Shown in pieces: positions 1 through 7,649 of a stretch of DNA of 36,692 nucleotides (position 1 is the stretch's first letter; each line of letters opens with the position of its first letter). The stretch spans positions 1 through 36,692 of the forward strand of contig QHXN01000109.1 in the NCBI GenBank assembly GCA_003222975.1. Reading direction: 5' to 3'. This stretch comes from Acidobacteriota bacterium. Lineage in GTDB: Bacteria > Acidobacteriota > Blastocatellia > Pyrinomonadales > Pyrinomonadaceae. The notes below the pieces were generated by a model. That model was not told the origin of the DNA, did no database searches, and saw only the letters and a list, made by a program, of their open reading frames with translations. The position numbers and the translations under genes are program-made.

Positions 1-20
1 ACAGTTCAATGATAGACGTT

Positions 21-974
21 TTATGTCGCGTCGCGGGCGAGGAGGGCCGCGCCGATGGGGACGGCGTCGGGGCCGAGGGTGGCGGCGACGATCTGTGTGG
101 ACTCGAAGTTGGGCTGGAAGGAGCGGCGCTGGGCCTCGCGGATGATGGGTTCGAGGATGAGTTGGCCCGCCTCCATCACGCCGCCGCCGAGCACGACGCG
201 CTCGGTGTTGAGGAGGTTGACGACCGTCGCGATGGCCGTGCCGATGTAGCGGCCCGTGCGCTCGATCATGAGGGCGGCGAAGTCGTCGCCGCCCCTCGCC
301 TCGTGCGCGATGTCGGCGGCGGTGAAGTTCTTGTTCAGTCCGAGGCGCGAGAGCGAGGAGGTCGAGTCCCGCATCAGGCGCTCGCGGGTGCGGCGGACGA
401 TGTTCGGCGCGGAGGCCACAGTCTCCAGGCAGCCGACGTTGCCGCACACGCAGACGACGCCCTCCGGGTCTATGGTGATGTGGCCGAACTCGCCGGCGAA
501 CCCGGAGGCCCCGCGCCAGAGCTTGCCGCCGATGATGATCGCGCCGCCGATGCCAGAGCCGATGGTGACGTAGAACATGTCGCGGCTGCCGCGCCCCGCG
601 CCCGCCGCGTACTCGCCCACCGCGCCCGCGTTCGCGTCGTTTTCGAGCGTGACGGGCAGGCCCGTGGCCTTCGCGAGTTCGGCGCGCAGGTCGCCGCGCA
701 TGACCGAGGGCAGGTCGGAAGAGATGATAACGCGGCCCGTCGCGGGGCTGACGAGTCCGGGAAGGCCGATGCCCACCGCCGCGACCTGCGCGCTCGAGGC
801 GTCGCGCAGCTCGGCGACGAGGCGCGCGACCTGGACCACGGGGTCTTCCGGGGGGGCCGCCGACTCGCGCCGCGCGACCACCTCGCCGCCCGCCGAGACG
901 AGCGCCGCGCGCGCCGACCCGGCGCAGAGTTCGACGCCGACGTATGTCTGGTCATTTGGCGACTGGGCGGTCAT
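21..974 (-). CDS. ROK-family sugar kinase (glucokinase-like)
   Basis: A 317-aa ROK protein; enzymes of this family phosphorylate glucose or related hexoses/N-acetylhexosamines with ATP in the cytosol. Visible hallmarks: an N-terminal VGVEL phosphate-loop region, the catalytic ENDANA motif (Asp113), GEFGH (residues 161-165) and the ROK zinc site CVCGNVGC (Cys175, Cys177, Cys182, with His165). I chose the ATG at 974; a TTG 31 codons upstream coincides with a perfect -35 box and is better read as promoter. No strong Shine-Dalgarno sequence precedes 974. It is transcribed divergently from the universal stress gene. The full set of ROK motifs makes an active kinase likely. A DNA-binding ROK repressor is unlikely because there is no helix-turn-helix extension. 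The sugar cannot be told from sequence alone. Confidence 0.9.
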   Translation of the reverse strand: MTAQSPNDQTYVGVELCAGSARAALVSAGGEVVARRESAAPPEDPVVQVARLVAELRDASSAQVAAVGIGLPGLVSPATGRVIISSDLPSVMRGDLRAELAKATGLPVTLENDANAGAVGEYAAGAGRGSRDMFYVTIGSGIGGAIIIGGKLWRGASGFAGEFGHITIDPEGVVCVCGNVGCLETVASAPNIVRRTRERLMRDSTSSLSRLGLNKNFTAADIAHEARGGDDFAALMIERTGRYIGTAIATVVNLLNTERVVLGGGVMEAGQLILEPIIREAQRRSFQPNFESTQIVAATLGPDAVPIGAALLARDAT

Positions 975-1038
975 CTCAAGGGCCTTCGGGTGAAGAGTTT
1001 GTAAACGAGTTTTTGATGTCTGGCTCCGGGTCGGCGTG

Positions 1039-1067
1039 ATGGTAACAAAGGGTCGGGGGGCTGTCAA
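1039..1067 (-). promoter_or_regulatory. sigma70-like promoter of the ROK kinase gene
   Basis: On the minus strand a perfect TTGACA (1067-1062) is followed after 17 bp by TACCAT (1044-1039, 4 of 6 to TATAAT). It predicts a leader of about 58 nt before the ATG at 974. Position and spacing are seen; activity is inferred. Confidence 0.5.
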
Positions 1068-1090
1068 ACAATACCCTCTGCGTGTAGAAT
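1062..1090 (+). promoter_or_regulatory. possible promoter of the universal stress gene
   Basis: TAGAAT at 1085-1090 (5 of 6 to the -10 consensus) lies upstream of the stress-protein gene. The -35 region is poor (TGTCAA at 1062-1067, the complement of the ROK -35). If used, the transcript would start close to the left arm of the inverted repeat at 1101. Confidence 0.3.
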
Positions 1091-1100
1091 AAGCGGCGGA

Positions 1101-1212
1101 AATGATGAGTGATGAATGCGGAGTGATGAATTAAATACAGAACCAAGCCGCTTTTGTCGTTTACCTCCATCGCACAGCCAATTCATCATTCATCATTCCG
1201 CATTCATCATTT
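1101..1212. repeat. heptamer-arm inverted repeat (ATTCATC family), imperfect
   Basis: Two 32-33-nt arms (1101-1132 and 1180-1212) are built from the words ATTCATC, ATTCCGC and variants. They are complementary in word content, but the order of the words is shuffled between arms. The 47-nt loop has no gene. The right arm ends 3 nt before the ATG of the stress-protein gene, which has no Shine-Dalgarno sequence. The element probably forms a leader hairpin. Confidence 0.75.
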
Positions 1213-1215
1213 CTT

Positions 1216-1680
1216 ATGAACATTCGCTCCATCCTGCTGCCGACGGACTTCAGCGAGTGCGCGCGCCACGCCGTCCCCGTGGCCGCGGAGTTGGCGCGTC
1301 TGCTGGGGGCGAGCGTCGTGTGCCTGCACGTCGTCGAACCCGTAGTCCCGCCGGTCGGCTGGACGCCGATGGTCGGGACGCTGCCCGCCGCCCCGGACTT
1401 CGGCGAGCAGTTGGACGAGTCGGCGGCGCACGAGCTGCCGGCCTTTTCGGGCGGCGAGGAGTTCGCCGGACTCGACGTGGAAGACCTGGTCGCGCACGGC
1501 GAGCCGGCGGCGGAGATCGTGCGCGTCGCGCGCGAGCGCGGCGCAGACCTGATCGTCATCTCGTCGCACGGTCGCACGGGATGGGGCCGCATCCTCTTCG
1601 GCTCGACCGCCGAGGCGGTCGTCCGCCATGCCCACTGCCCCGTGCTCGTCGTCAAGCCGCCACAGGAGCGTGAACCGTGA
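1216..1680 (+). CDS. universal stress protein (UspA family)
   Basis: A 154-aa single-domain Usp. The N-terminal strand ILLPTDFS carries Asp11, and the C-terminal nucleotide loop GRTGWGRILFGST (about residues 119-131) fits the G-x2-G-x9-G-S/T pattern of ATP-binding UspA proteins, so nucleotide binding is likely. These cytosolic proteins help cells survive starvation, oxidative or envelope stress; the exact role is not deducible. The ATG at 1216 follows an inverted repeat by three bases and has no Shine-Dalgarno sequence. The 3' end is odd: the last codons (Arg-Glu-Pro) and the TGA stop lie inside the left arm of the next inverted repeat (1669-1700), so the C-terminus was probably rewritten by that repeat. 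Confidence 0.93.
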   Translation: MNIRSILLPTDFSECARHAVPVAAELARLLGASVVCLHVVEPVVPPVGWTPMVGTLPAAPDFGEQLDESAAHELPAFSGGEEFAGLDVEDLVAHGEPAAEIVRVARERGADLIVISSHGRTGWGRILFGSTAEAVVRHAHCPVLVVKPPQEREP

Positions 1681-1745
1681 ACCGTAAACCGTGACGAGAG
1701 AAAACCTGCTTTGCTCTCGTCACGGTTTACGGTTCACGGTTCACG
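1669..1745. repeat. heptamer-arm inverted repeat (CGTRAAC family), perfect 32-bp stem
   Basis: Arms 1669-1700 and 1714-1745 are exactly complementary over 32 bp with a 13-nt loop. Each arm is four 7-nt units (CGTGAAC or CGTAAAC type) plus AGAG next to the loop. The stop codon of the stress-protein gene (1678-1680) lies in the left arm, and the right arm ends 6 nt before the DedA start. No T-run follows, so it is not a textbook intrinsic terminator. The same family recurs at 28933 and 29199. Confidence 0.95.
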
Positions 1746-1751
1746 GCCTTT

Positions 1752-2489
1752 ATGGATTTACACTTCGTCAACGACCTACTCTGGAAGTTCGGCCTGCCCG
1801 CCATCTTTCTGCTGACGATGGCGGAGGGCGACATCACACTGCTGCTGGCGGGCGTGCTGGCGCACGGACAGGCGTTCGGCGACTACAGCTTTTTGCAAGT
1901 CCTTATAGTCGGCACGCTCGCCGGGGTGGCGAGCGACAACGCGGCCTACGCGCTGGGCCGCGCCGGGCGCTACCGCGTGAAGCGTTACCGCTTCTACTGC
2001 GCGGCGCGCGCGCGCATCGAGCGGCTGACGGACAAGTTCGGGCCGCTCTCCATCTTCGTCTCGAAGTTCACTTACGGGCTGCGCTGGGGGGCGTGCGCCT
2101 TCTACGGCGTGGCGAAGATGCCGTACCTGCGCTTCCTGCTGCTGTCGTTCGCGAGCTGCTCCGTGTGGGTTCTGACCCTGTCGTCTGCGGGCTACATCTT
2201 CCACAGCGCCATCTACACGCTGGTCGGTAACATCCACGACCTCAGCTACGTGCTCCTGGGCGTCGTCGTCGCCGTCATCGGCGTCGGCATCGCAGGCTTC
2301 TACTTCGCCGAGAAGTATTGGCTCTCGCGCAAGATCGAGCAGGCCGACCCTGAGAGGATTCAGAAGTTCGAGCAGGCCGCCGGTGAGAAGCTCCAAGAGA
2401 TCAGGGAGGAGATTTCCGAGATACTCCCGCACCCGCTCGCGCGCCACAAGGACGCGCCCAAGCAGAAGAGTAAGATCGAGGGAGATTGA
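1752..2489 (+). CDS. DedA-family (SNARE-associated-like) membrane protein
   Basis: A 245-aa integral membrane protein with several hydrophobic segments and the DedA core: an acidic re-entrant region near the start (TMAEGD) and the basic loop around FVSKFTYGLRWG (about residues 103-115). DedA proteins are inner-membrane transporters or lipid flippases linked to undecaprenyl-phosphate or phospholipid recycling and envelope stress. The C-terminal 45 residues are charged and cytoplasmic (ADPERIQKFEQAAGEKLQEI), probably helical. The ATG at 1752 lies 6 nt after an inverted-repeat arm and has no Shine-Dalgarno sequence (preceding bases GCCTTT). It lies between stress-protein and sugar-kinase genes on the same strand, but hairpins separate all three, so a single operon is uncertain. 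Confidence 0.87.
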   Translation: MDLHFVNDLLWKFGLPAIFLLTMAEGDITLLLAGVLAHGQAFGDYSFLQVLIVGTLAGVASDNAAYALGRAGRYRVKRYRFYCAARARIERLTDKFGPLSIFVSKFTYGLRWGACAFYGVAKMPYLRFLLLSFASCSVWVLTLSSAGYIFHSAIYTLVGNIHDLSYVLLGVVVAVIGVGIAGFYFAEKYWLSRKIEQADPERIQKFEQAAGEKLQEIREEISEILPHPLARHKDAPKQKSKIEGD

Positions 2490-2494
2490 AAGAA

Positions 2495-2572
2495 GTGATG
2501 AGTGATGAGTGGTGAGTGATGAGTGGAAGATGGTTTGTTTTCACTCATCACTCATCACTCATCACTCATCAC
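2495..2572. repeat. heptamer-arm inverted repeat (CACTCAT family)
   Basis: Arms 2495-2525 and 2542-2572 form a 31-bp stem with one G-T mismatch and a 16-nt loop. The right arm is CACTCAT repeated just over four times. It separates DedA (stop at 2489) from the GHMP kinase (start 2585), which has no Shine-Dalgarno sequence. Confidence 0.93.
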
Positions 2573-2584
2573 TCATCACTGATT

Positions 2585-3592
2585 ATGATTATCGAAGCCA
2601 CCGCACCGACGCGCGTTGACCTGGCCGGGGGGACGATTGACATCTGGCCCCTGTACCTGTTCCACCCCGGCGCGACGACGGTCAACTTCGCCGTCTCCAT
2701 GCGCGCGCGCTGCCGCATCGAGCTGCGCCGAGACGACCGGATAATCTTAGAGTCGCGCGACCGCAAGGTCTCTTTCGAGAGTAGCCTCTCGGAGATCGAA
2801 GCCCTGGCGCACGAGGAGCGCCTGGAACTCATCTCGAAGCTCGTCCACTTCTTCAAGCCCGACACGGGCTTCCACCTCATCGCCGAGAGCACGGCCCCGG
2901 CGGGCGCAGGGCTAGGAGGGTCGAGCGCGCTCGCCATCGCCTGCATCGGCGCGCTGAACCGGCTGGTCGGCGACCGCTACCCCGAAAGGAAGTTCATCGT
3001 CATCGCCGCCAACGTCGAGACGACCGTCATCCGCGTGCCCGCGGGGTTTCAGGACTACTACGGCGCGTTCTACGGCGGCGCGAACGCTATCGAGTTCAAA
3101 GCCGACGGCATCCGCCGCGAGCCTTTGCACGTTGACCCGGAGGAACTCGAACGCCGCGTCGTCATCTGCTACACGGGCGAGCCACGTTTGTCGGGCGTCA
3201 ACAACTGGGAGATGTTCAAGACGCACATCGAGGGCGACCCCGTGATCTTCGAGCTGTTCGAGGGCATCCGAGACTCCGCGCGCGACATGAGGCATGCGCT
3301 CGCCGCCGGCGACTGGCGTCGCGTCGGCGAGGTGATGCGCGCCGCGTACCCGAACCGCAAGCGCCTCGCGCCTAACATCACGACGCCGCACATGGAACAC
3401 CTCGTCGAGACGGCGCTTCGGAGCGGAGCGGTCGGCGCGAAGGTCTGCGGCGCGGGCGGCGGCGGCTGCATCGCCTTCCTTTGCGAAGAAGGGGCGAAGG
3501 AGTCGGTCAGCCGCGCGCTCGCCGCCGAGGAGGGCGCGGAAGTCCTCGGCTGGAGCTTCGCGCGCGACGGTCTGGTCGTGCGGGAGATTTGA
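2585..3592 (+). CDS. GHMP-family sugar kinase (heptose-7-phosphate kinase-like)
   Basis: A 335-aa GHMP kinase. The N-terminal APTRVDLAGG strand, the ATP loop PAGAGLGGSSA (residues 105-115) and the C-terminal glycine-rich motif GAKVCGAGGGGC (near 290) are all present and typical of kinases acting on sugars such as D-glycero-D-manno-heptose 7-phosphate, galactose or fucose. Length and the internal WEMFKTHIEGD segment resemble the heptose kinase HddA group more than galactokinase, which suggests precursor synthesis for surface glycans; this is inference. The reading frame is open 23 codons further upstream, but those codons lie in the inverted repeat, so the ATG at 2585 just before the conserved strand is preferred. 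No Shine-Dalgarno sequence is seen. Confidence 0.88.
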   Translation: MIIEATAPTRVDLAGGTIDIWPLYLFHPGATTVNFAVSMRARCRIELRRDDRIILESRDRKVSFESSLSEIEALAHEERLELISKLVHFFKPDTGFHLIAESTAPAGAGLGGSSALAIACIGALNRLVGDRYPERKFIVIAANVETTVIRVPAGFQDYYGAFYGGANAIEFKADGIRREPLHVDPEELERRVVICYTGEPRLSGVNNWEMFKTHIEGDPVIFELFEGIRDSARDMRHALAAGDWRRVGEVMRAAYPNRKRLAPNITTPHMEHLVETALRSGAVGAKVCGAGGGGCIAFLCEEGAKESVSRALAAEEGAEVLGWSFARDGLVVREI

Positions 3593-3640
3593 AGCGCCAC
3601 CCTGCGATGTGGGCCGAGCGTTAAGCGAGGCTCAGGTTAA

Positions 3641-3722
3641 CCACAGAGGCACAGAGGACACGGAGACGGCACGGAGGGATTCAACTCTCTGTGCCGTCTC
3701 CGTGTCCTCTGTGCCTCTGTGG
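3641..3722. repeat. inverted repeat (CACAGAGG family), perfect 32-bp stem between convergent genes
   Basis: Arms 3641-3672 and 3691-3722 are exactly complementary over 32 bp with an 18-nt loop; pairing continues four more pairs into the loop. The words CACAGAGG and CACGGAG repeat with an 8-nt period. It sits alone in the 180-bp gap between the convergent GHMP kinase and a secreted-protein gene and may stop transcription both ways, although no T-run flanks it. The same family recurs at 15376. Confidence 0.93.
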
Positions 3723-3772
3723 TGAAAATCTTTCACCTCACACTCAACCCGAAAAACAATTGAAAGGCTACT

Positions 3773-5698
3773 TCACTTCGGCGCTGGCGGCGGGAAGCGG
3801 AGCGTGAAGTCCGTCGCGCGCTGGCAGGGCTGAAGCTCGACCGTGGTGTTGGCAGCTTCGGCCTCGCGGCGCAGTCGCGTGCGCGAGTCCGTGTCCCAGG
3901 AGGCGGGGCGGGGCGCGGCGTCGGTTGCGTCGCTCGTGACGCGCGCGAGCAGGAGGTAGCGACCGGGCGGGAGGTTCTTGAAGGAGAACGCGCCGTCCGC
4001 GCCCGGCGTCGTCTCAAAGAGGCGCAGCGCGTCGTCGGCGTGTTCGCGCTCGGCGGGCAGGAGGTGTACGCGCAGGGAGGCGTAGGGCGGAGTCTGTGCG
4101 CCCTCTGCCGCAACGACGTGGCCGCTCAAGGAGGCCGCGCCTTCCGAGAGGCGGACTGTGACGCCGGAGAGTTGTTGGCCGGGTCGGATGTCGAGCGCTT
4201 CGGGCGCGGTCGTAGCCGCGGCGTTGGCGCGCGACGCTGCGGGAGTCGCGGCGTTGGCGTGTTGCGCGGCGGCGGGGACGTTCGCGCCCGGCAGTTGTAT
4301 CGAGCGGACGTAGAGGTTCTCGTCGAAGGGGCGGACTGCGAGGCGGTAGCGGCCCGCTTCGAGGGAGCGAAGCGTGAACGCGCCTGCGTCGTCGGGCGTC
4401 GCCTCGCGCGTCAGAGAGGTGCGCGGGGCGGGTAAAGCTCTGGCGGAGGCGGGGCGGTCGAAGGTGGCGGCGACGAGCGTCTCCTGGGGCGGAAGCTGAG
4501 CGTGTGTGCCTTTGCAGTCGGGGCGCGCGCGTTCGATCTCGGTCGCCTGCTCGACGACGAGCGTGCCGCTCACGGAGGCGAGCGGCGCGAGCGCGACGCG
4601 CAGGCCCGTCACGTCCGTGCCCCTGACCGTGACGCGCTGCGGCGCGGCAGTGCCCACGAGTCCGTCACGCCCGGCGAGCGTGGCGTTCAGGTCGTAGTCG
4701 CCGTCTGCGACGCCCTCGAACGAGAAGGAGAGATTAGAGGTAGAGGGATTAACGTAATACATCCCGGCCTGTATGCTCGAAGAGGCGTAAGAGAGTCCGA
4801 GGACGATTGAGTAGTTCGGTTCTGCCGTTACCGCGCTAGGCTCAATCTTGCCGGTGACACGGTGGCCCTGCTCTTCGCGGTAGCGTATGTCAACGCCCGC
4901 GGCCTCCGCCCCGGCGCGCACCGTGACCTCCGCCGCCGTGTCGCGCGTGGACGAGGGGTAGAAGGTCGGCGCGTCCGCGTCGTAGGGCGAGACGACGCCG
5001 AAAGACGGGGACGACTGTCCGCCCGCGACGACGACGTAAGCGCCAGGCTGCAAGCCGTAGATGCGATAGACGCCGCGGTCGTCCGTCCTGCCCGCGCCGA
5101 CGTAAGTTGCGTTCGGGGGCGGGGTGCGACCGTCGAGGTCGCGCACGCGGTACGCGCGCATGCTCAAGGCGACGAGCGGCTCGCCCTGCGCGTCGGTGGC
5201 CGTGCCCGTGATGACGCCGCCTTTGACGAGGCGGACGGTGGCCGCGTCGCCTGGCTTGTACGCGCCGCCCGCGCGCCCCGTCAAGGGGTCAACCTCGGCG
5301 ACGTAGCCGGGCACGTTGGCGTTGACGCTGTAGATGCCGGGTTCGAGGCCGACGACGCGGAAGCCGCCCTCGTCGTCGGTCACGGCCATGTGCGGCGTGC
5401 GGAAGTTCGGCGCGGACGACCTGGGGATGGCGGAGACCGAGACGCCGCCGAGCGGCTCGCCGCCCTCGCTGAGGACGCGCCCCGTGATCGAGTCGGCGGC
5501 GCGCTTCTTCTTAGTAGCGTTGTCAGCTTGCGCGTCGGCTGTGGCCGCGCTTTGAGGGATGGTTGTCTGCGCGGGCTGCGGCGGCGGGGCCTCGGTCTGC
5601 ACGACGACGGTCGTCTGCGCGCGCGCGCCGGTCGCGGAGTTCGAGGCGCATGCGAGAGTGATGAAGAGGAGCGCGGCCAAGGCGTGTGAGGTCTTCAC
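3773..5698 (-). CDS. secreted carboxypeptidase-regulatory-like protein (Ig-like folds)
   Basis: A 641-aa exported protein. An N-terminal hydrophobic signal (ALAALLFITLACA) is followed by a Gln/Pro/Ala-rich spacer, then several carboxypeptidase-regulatory-like beta-sandwiches recognisable from ITGRVLSEGGEPLGGVSV (about 71-88), GGFRVVGLEPGIYSV, GVYRIYGLQPGAYVVV and AFSFKNLPPGRYLLL. A low-complexity Ala/Thr insert lies near residue 475. No peptidase catalytic motif is visible; such domains are structural or binding modules. The start is a GTG at 5698 with an excellent AAAGGAGG ribosome site 7-8 nt upstream, inside the end of the preceding gene. That gene's TGA overlaps this GTG (GTGA), so the two paralogues are translationally coupled. 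Cargo or partner is unknown. Confidence 0.82.
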   Translation of the reverse strand: MKTSHALAALLFITLACASNSATGARAQTTVVVQTEAPPPQPAQTTIPQSAATADAQADNATKKKRAADSITGRVLSEGGEPLGGVSVSAIPRSSAPNFRTPHMAVTDDEGGFRVVGLEPGIYSVNANVPGYVAEVDPLTGRAGGAYKPGDAATVRLVKGGVITGTATDAQGEPLVALSMRAYRVRDLDGRTPPPNATYVGAGRTDDRGVYRIYGLQPGAYVVVAGGQSSPSFGVVSPYDADAPTFYPSSTRDTAAEVTVRAGAEAAGVDIRYREEQGHRVTGKIEPSAVTAEPNYSIVLGLSYASSSIQAGMYYVNPSTSNLSFSFEGVADGDYDLNATLAGRDGLVGTAAPQRVTVRGTDVTGLRVALAPLASVSGTLVVEQATEIERARPDCKGTHAQLPPQETLVAATFDRPASARALPAPRTSLTREATPDDAGAFTLRSLEAGRYRLAVRPFDENLYVRSIQLPGANVPAAAQHANAATPAASRANAAATTAPEALDIRPGQQLSGVTVRLSEGAASLSGHVVAAEGAQTPPYASLRVHLLPAEREHADDALRLFETTPGADGAFSFKNLPPGRYLLLARVTSDATDAAPRPASWDTDSRTRLRREAEAANTTVELQPCQRATDFTLRFPPPAPK

Positions 5699-7264
5699 GG
5701 CCTGCCTCCTTTGAAGGGCGCGGCGAGGTCAACGGTGAGCGTGACGTTCATGTCGCCGCCCTCCGCGAGCGAGACGTGCTGGCTCTCGCTCTGAGACGGA
5801 CGCGCGCCCGGCTGGAAGACCATGACGCGCGCCTGGACTTCATACTCGCCCGGCGGCAGGCCCTGGATGACGAAGCGACCGCGCGCGTCCGCCTGTGCGG
5901 CGCGCGCGCCCGCGTCGCCGCCCCCAGCGCCGACGCGCCGCGCCGTGACGAACAGGCGCGCGCCCTGCTGCTGCGGCTCGCCGCCCGCGAAGTTGATCTG
6001 CCCGCGTATGACGCCGCTGCCGTAGGCGACGACGACGCGCAGGCCCGCGACCTGCGACCCTTCGGCGATGTCAATGCCGCCGGTCACGTTCGCGCCGTTC
6101 AGTTCGACGCGCGAGAGCGTGAGTCCCTTCGCCATTCCGTTAAGTGATATCCGCAGCTTGCCGGGGCGCAGGCCCGCGAAGCGGAAGCTGCCGTCCGCGG
6201 CGATGGCGACCGGTCGCCCGAAGTTCGGCATCATCCCCTGGCCGGGCGTCTCCACGAAGCCGTCGAGACCGACGCCTGAGAGCAGACGCGCGGCGGTCGC
6301 CCCGTCGCCGACGCCTTCGAGTGTGACGACGCCGCTCGCGGACGCGCCGGTACGCAGCTTGACGACGATGCCGGTCACGTCGGCGTCCGCCACGTCGAAA
6401 GTCACGGGGTCACTGTAGAACTCGCTGTTGTCCTGCGGTCTGCCGAATGATGCCACGAAGACGGCGTAATGACCGGGCGCGAGTCCCTCGGTCTGGAACT
6501 CGCCGCGCTCGTTCGTCGTGAACCCGCTGCCGAAGCTCCTGACGCCGCGACCATCCGGCGCGACGGGGCCGTAGCCGTAGGAGATGTTGGCGACGGGCTG
6601 GCCCGTCTCGGCGCTGACGAAGCGTCCGGAGGCGCGGTAGGTCTTCACGGCACTGCCGAGCCTGATGTCTATGTCGGTCGTCTCGCCGCCCGCTGTGACC
6701 TCGACCGTCTTGGCCTGCGACTCGTCGGTTGCTTCGGGGTAGAAGGTGCGCCTGTAGAGCTTGCGGCTGCCGAAGCTGACCGCGCCGTTGTTGCCGTCCT
6801 GCCCGACGCTCACGTGATAGCTGCCCGGCGGCAGGCCGTAGATGCGATAGACGCCGCGGTCGTCCGTCGAGTAGTCGCGGGGGTCGGAGGGGCCGCGCAT
6901 CATCGTCCGCATCGCCTGCTGGTTCTTGTCGGCGGGCATGACCGAGATGCGCCGGCACGCTCGCCAGTCGGTAGTTGCCTTCGGCGTCGGTCTTGACGTG
7001 CGCGACTTCCCTGAAGCGCGCCGCCGGGTCGCTCGACATGAGCACGACGGTGACGCCGGGCAAGCCACGCTCGCCGTCCGTCACGCGGCCCGCAACCGTG
7101 GCGGGCACTTCTCTCTGCGCGGAAGTCTGTGCGAAGGTTCGGGCGGGGCCGTGCGCGGCGGCGCAGGAAACGAGCGCGGCGGCAACGGCGAGCGCGGCGC
7201 GCGCTTTCGAGAAGAACCGTCCGGCTCTCGACGGCGGCGGCGTGGATGGGTCGCGTGTGAGCAT
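5695..7264 (-). pseudogene. carboxypeptidase-regulatory-like protein, frameshifted
   Basis: This is a paralogue of the downstream secreted protein. The start is the ATG at 7264 with GGAGG about 11 nt upstream. It encodes a signal peptide with a possible lipobox (LVSC), then a first domain: VAGRVTDGERGLPGVTVVL through NYRLASVPA. At about position 6948 the frame is lost. The continuation RISVMPADKNQQ and the domains after it (GVYRIYGLPPGSYHV, GEFQTEGLAPGHYAVF, SFRFAGLRPGKLRI, RFVIQGLPPGEYEV) are in another frame down to the stop at 5695. Comparing with the usual domain ending (VPAGxYxIxV), an 11-nt deletion fits better than a 1-nt insertion, but a sequencing or assembly error is possible. About 520 residues would be restored. 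Each half is otherwise intact, so the break is recent or artificial. Confidence 0.8.
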
Positions 7265-7453
7265 GTTCGACTGACCTCCGGCGTGCGGCAAATTTTCGAG
7301 GAAACGGCAGCCGTGAGGCTGACTTCGTGTTTAAACGCGCCCTCAAGTCTCCGGTTCGGATTTCTCGGCGGCTCGGCGGACGCCCGGACGGCGCACAGCG
7401 TACAACCGCCGCGTCGCCGCGCGCAAGCCGCGTTGGAAGGCGAAAGTAAAAAT

Positions 7454-7530
7454 GCAAAAGGTAAAAGTGAAGAGAAGTTCTCCGCGCTACAGCGCGTCCT
7501 CTCTTTGGCCTTTCTACTTTTGTCTTTTGC
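7454..7530. repeat. imperfect inverted repeat (GCAAAAG family)
   Basis: GCAAAAGGTAAAAGT (7454-7468) and ACTTTTGTCTTTTGC (7516-7530) pair with two mismatches, with an inner CGCGC/GCGCG hairpin between them. The word resembles the repeat at 31751. It ends 9 nt before the -35 box of the S9 peptidase gene. Confidence 0.6.
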
Positions 7531-7539
7531 CTGCTCCGG

Positions 7540-7568
7540 TTGCGGCGCGCGCCCTCTCTCAATATAAT
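7540..7568 (+). promoter_or_regulatory. sigma70-like promoter of the S9 peptidase gene
   Basis: TTGCGG (7540-7545), a 17-bp spacer and a perfect TATAAT (7563-7568). It predicts a leader of about 75 nt to the ATG at 7650, which has GGAGG at 7638-7642. Confidence 0.6.
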
Positions 7569-7649
7569 CCGCCGCGTTCTTTCCCGAAGGCGCGCTCGCC
7601 CGGAAAATCCCAGACCCGCAGACGACGAGACCCGAACGGAGGCCCCAGT

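Larger units (their letters stand above)
7265..7649. other. 385-bp divergent intergenic region
   Basis: It lies between the divergent secreted-protein and S9 peptidase genes. It holds the peptidase promoter (7540-7568) and an imperfect inverted repeat (7454-7530). Nothing convincing was seen in 7290-7450. Confidence 0.6.

Noticed and set aside
9..1004. A 331-codon plus-strand frame over the ROK kinase
   Set aside because: The minus strand carries all ROK motifs; the plus frame is a compositional shadow.
1669..1745. CRISPR-like reading of the short repeated words
   Set aside because: Units are only 7 nt, contiguous, without unique spacers, and arranged as two complementary arms; no cas genes are present.
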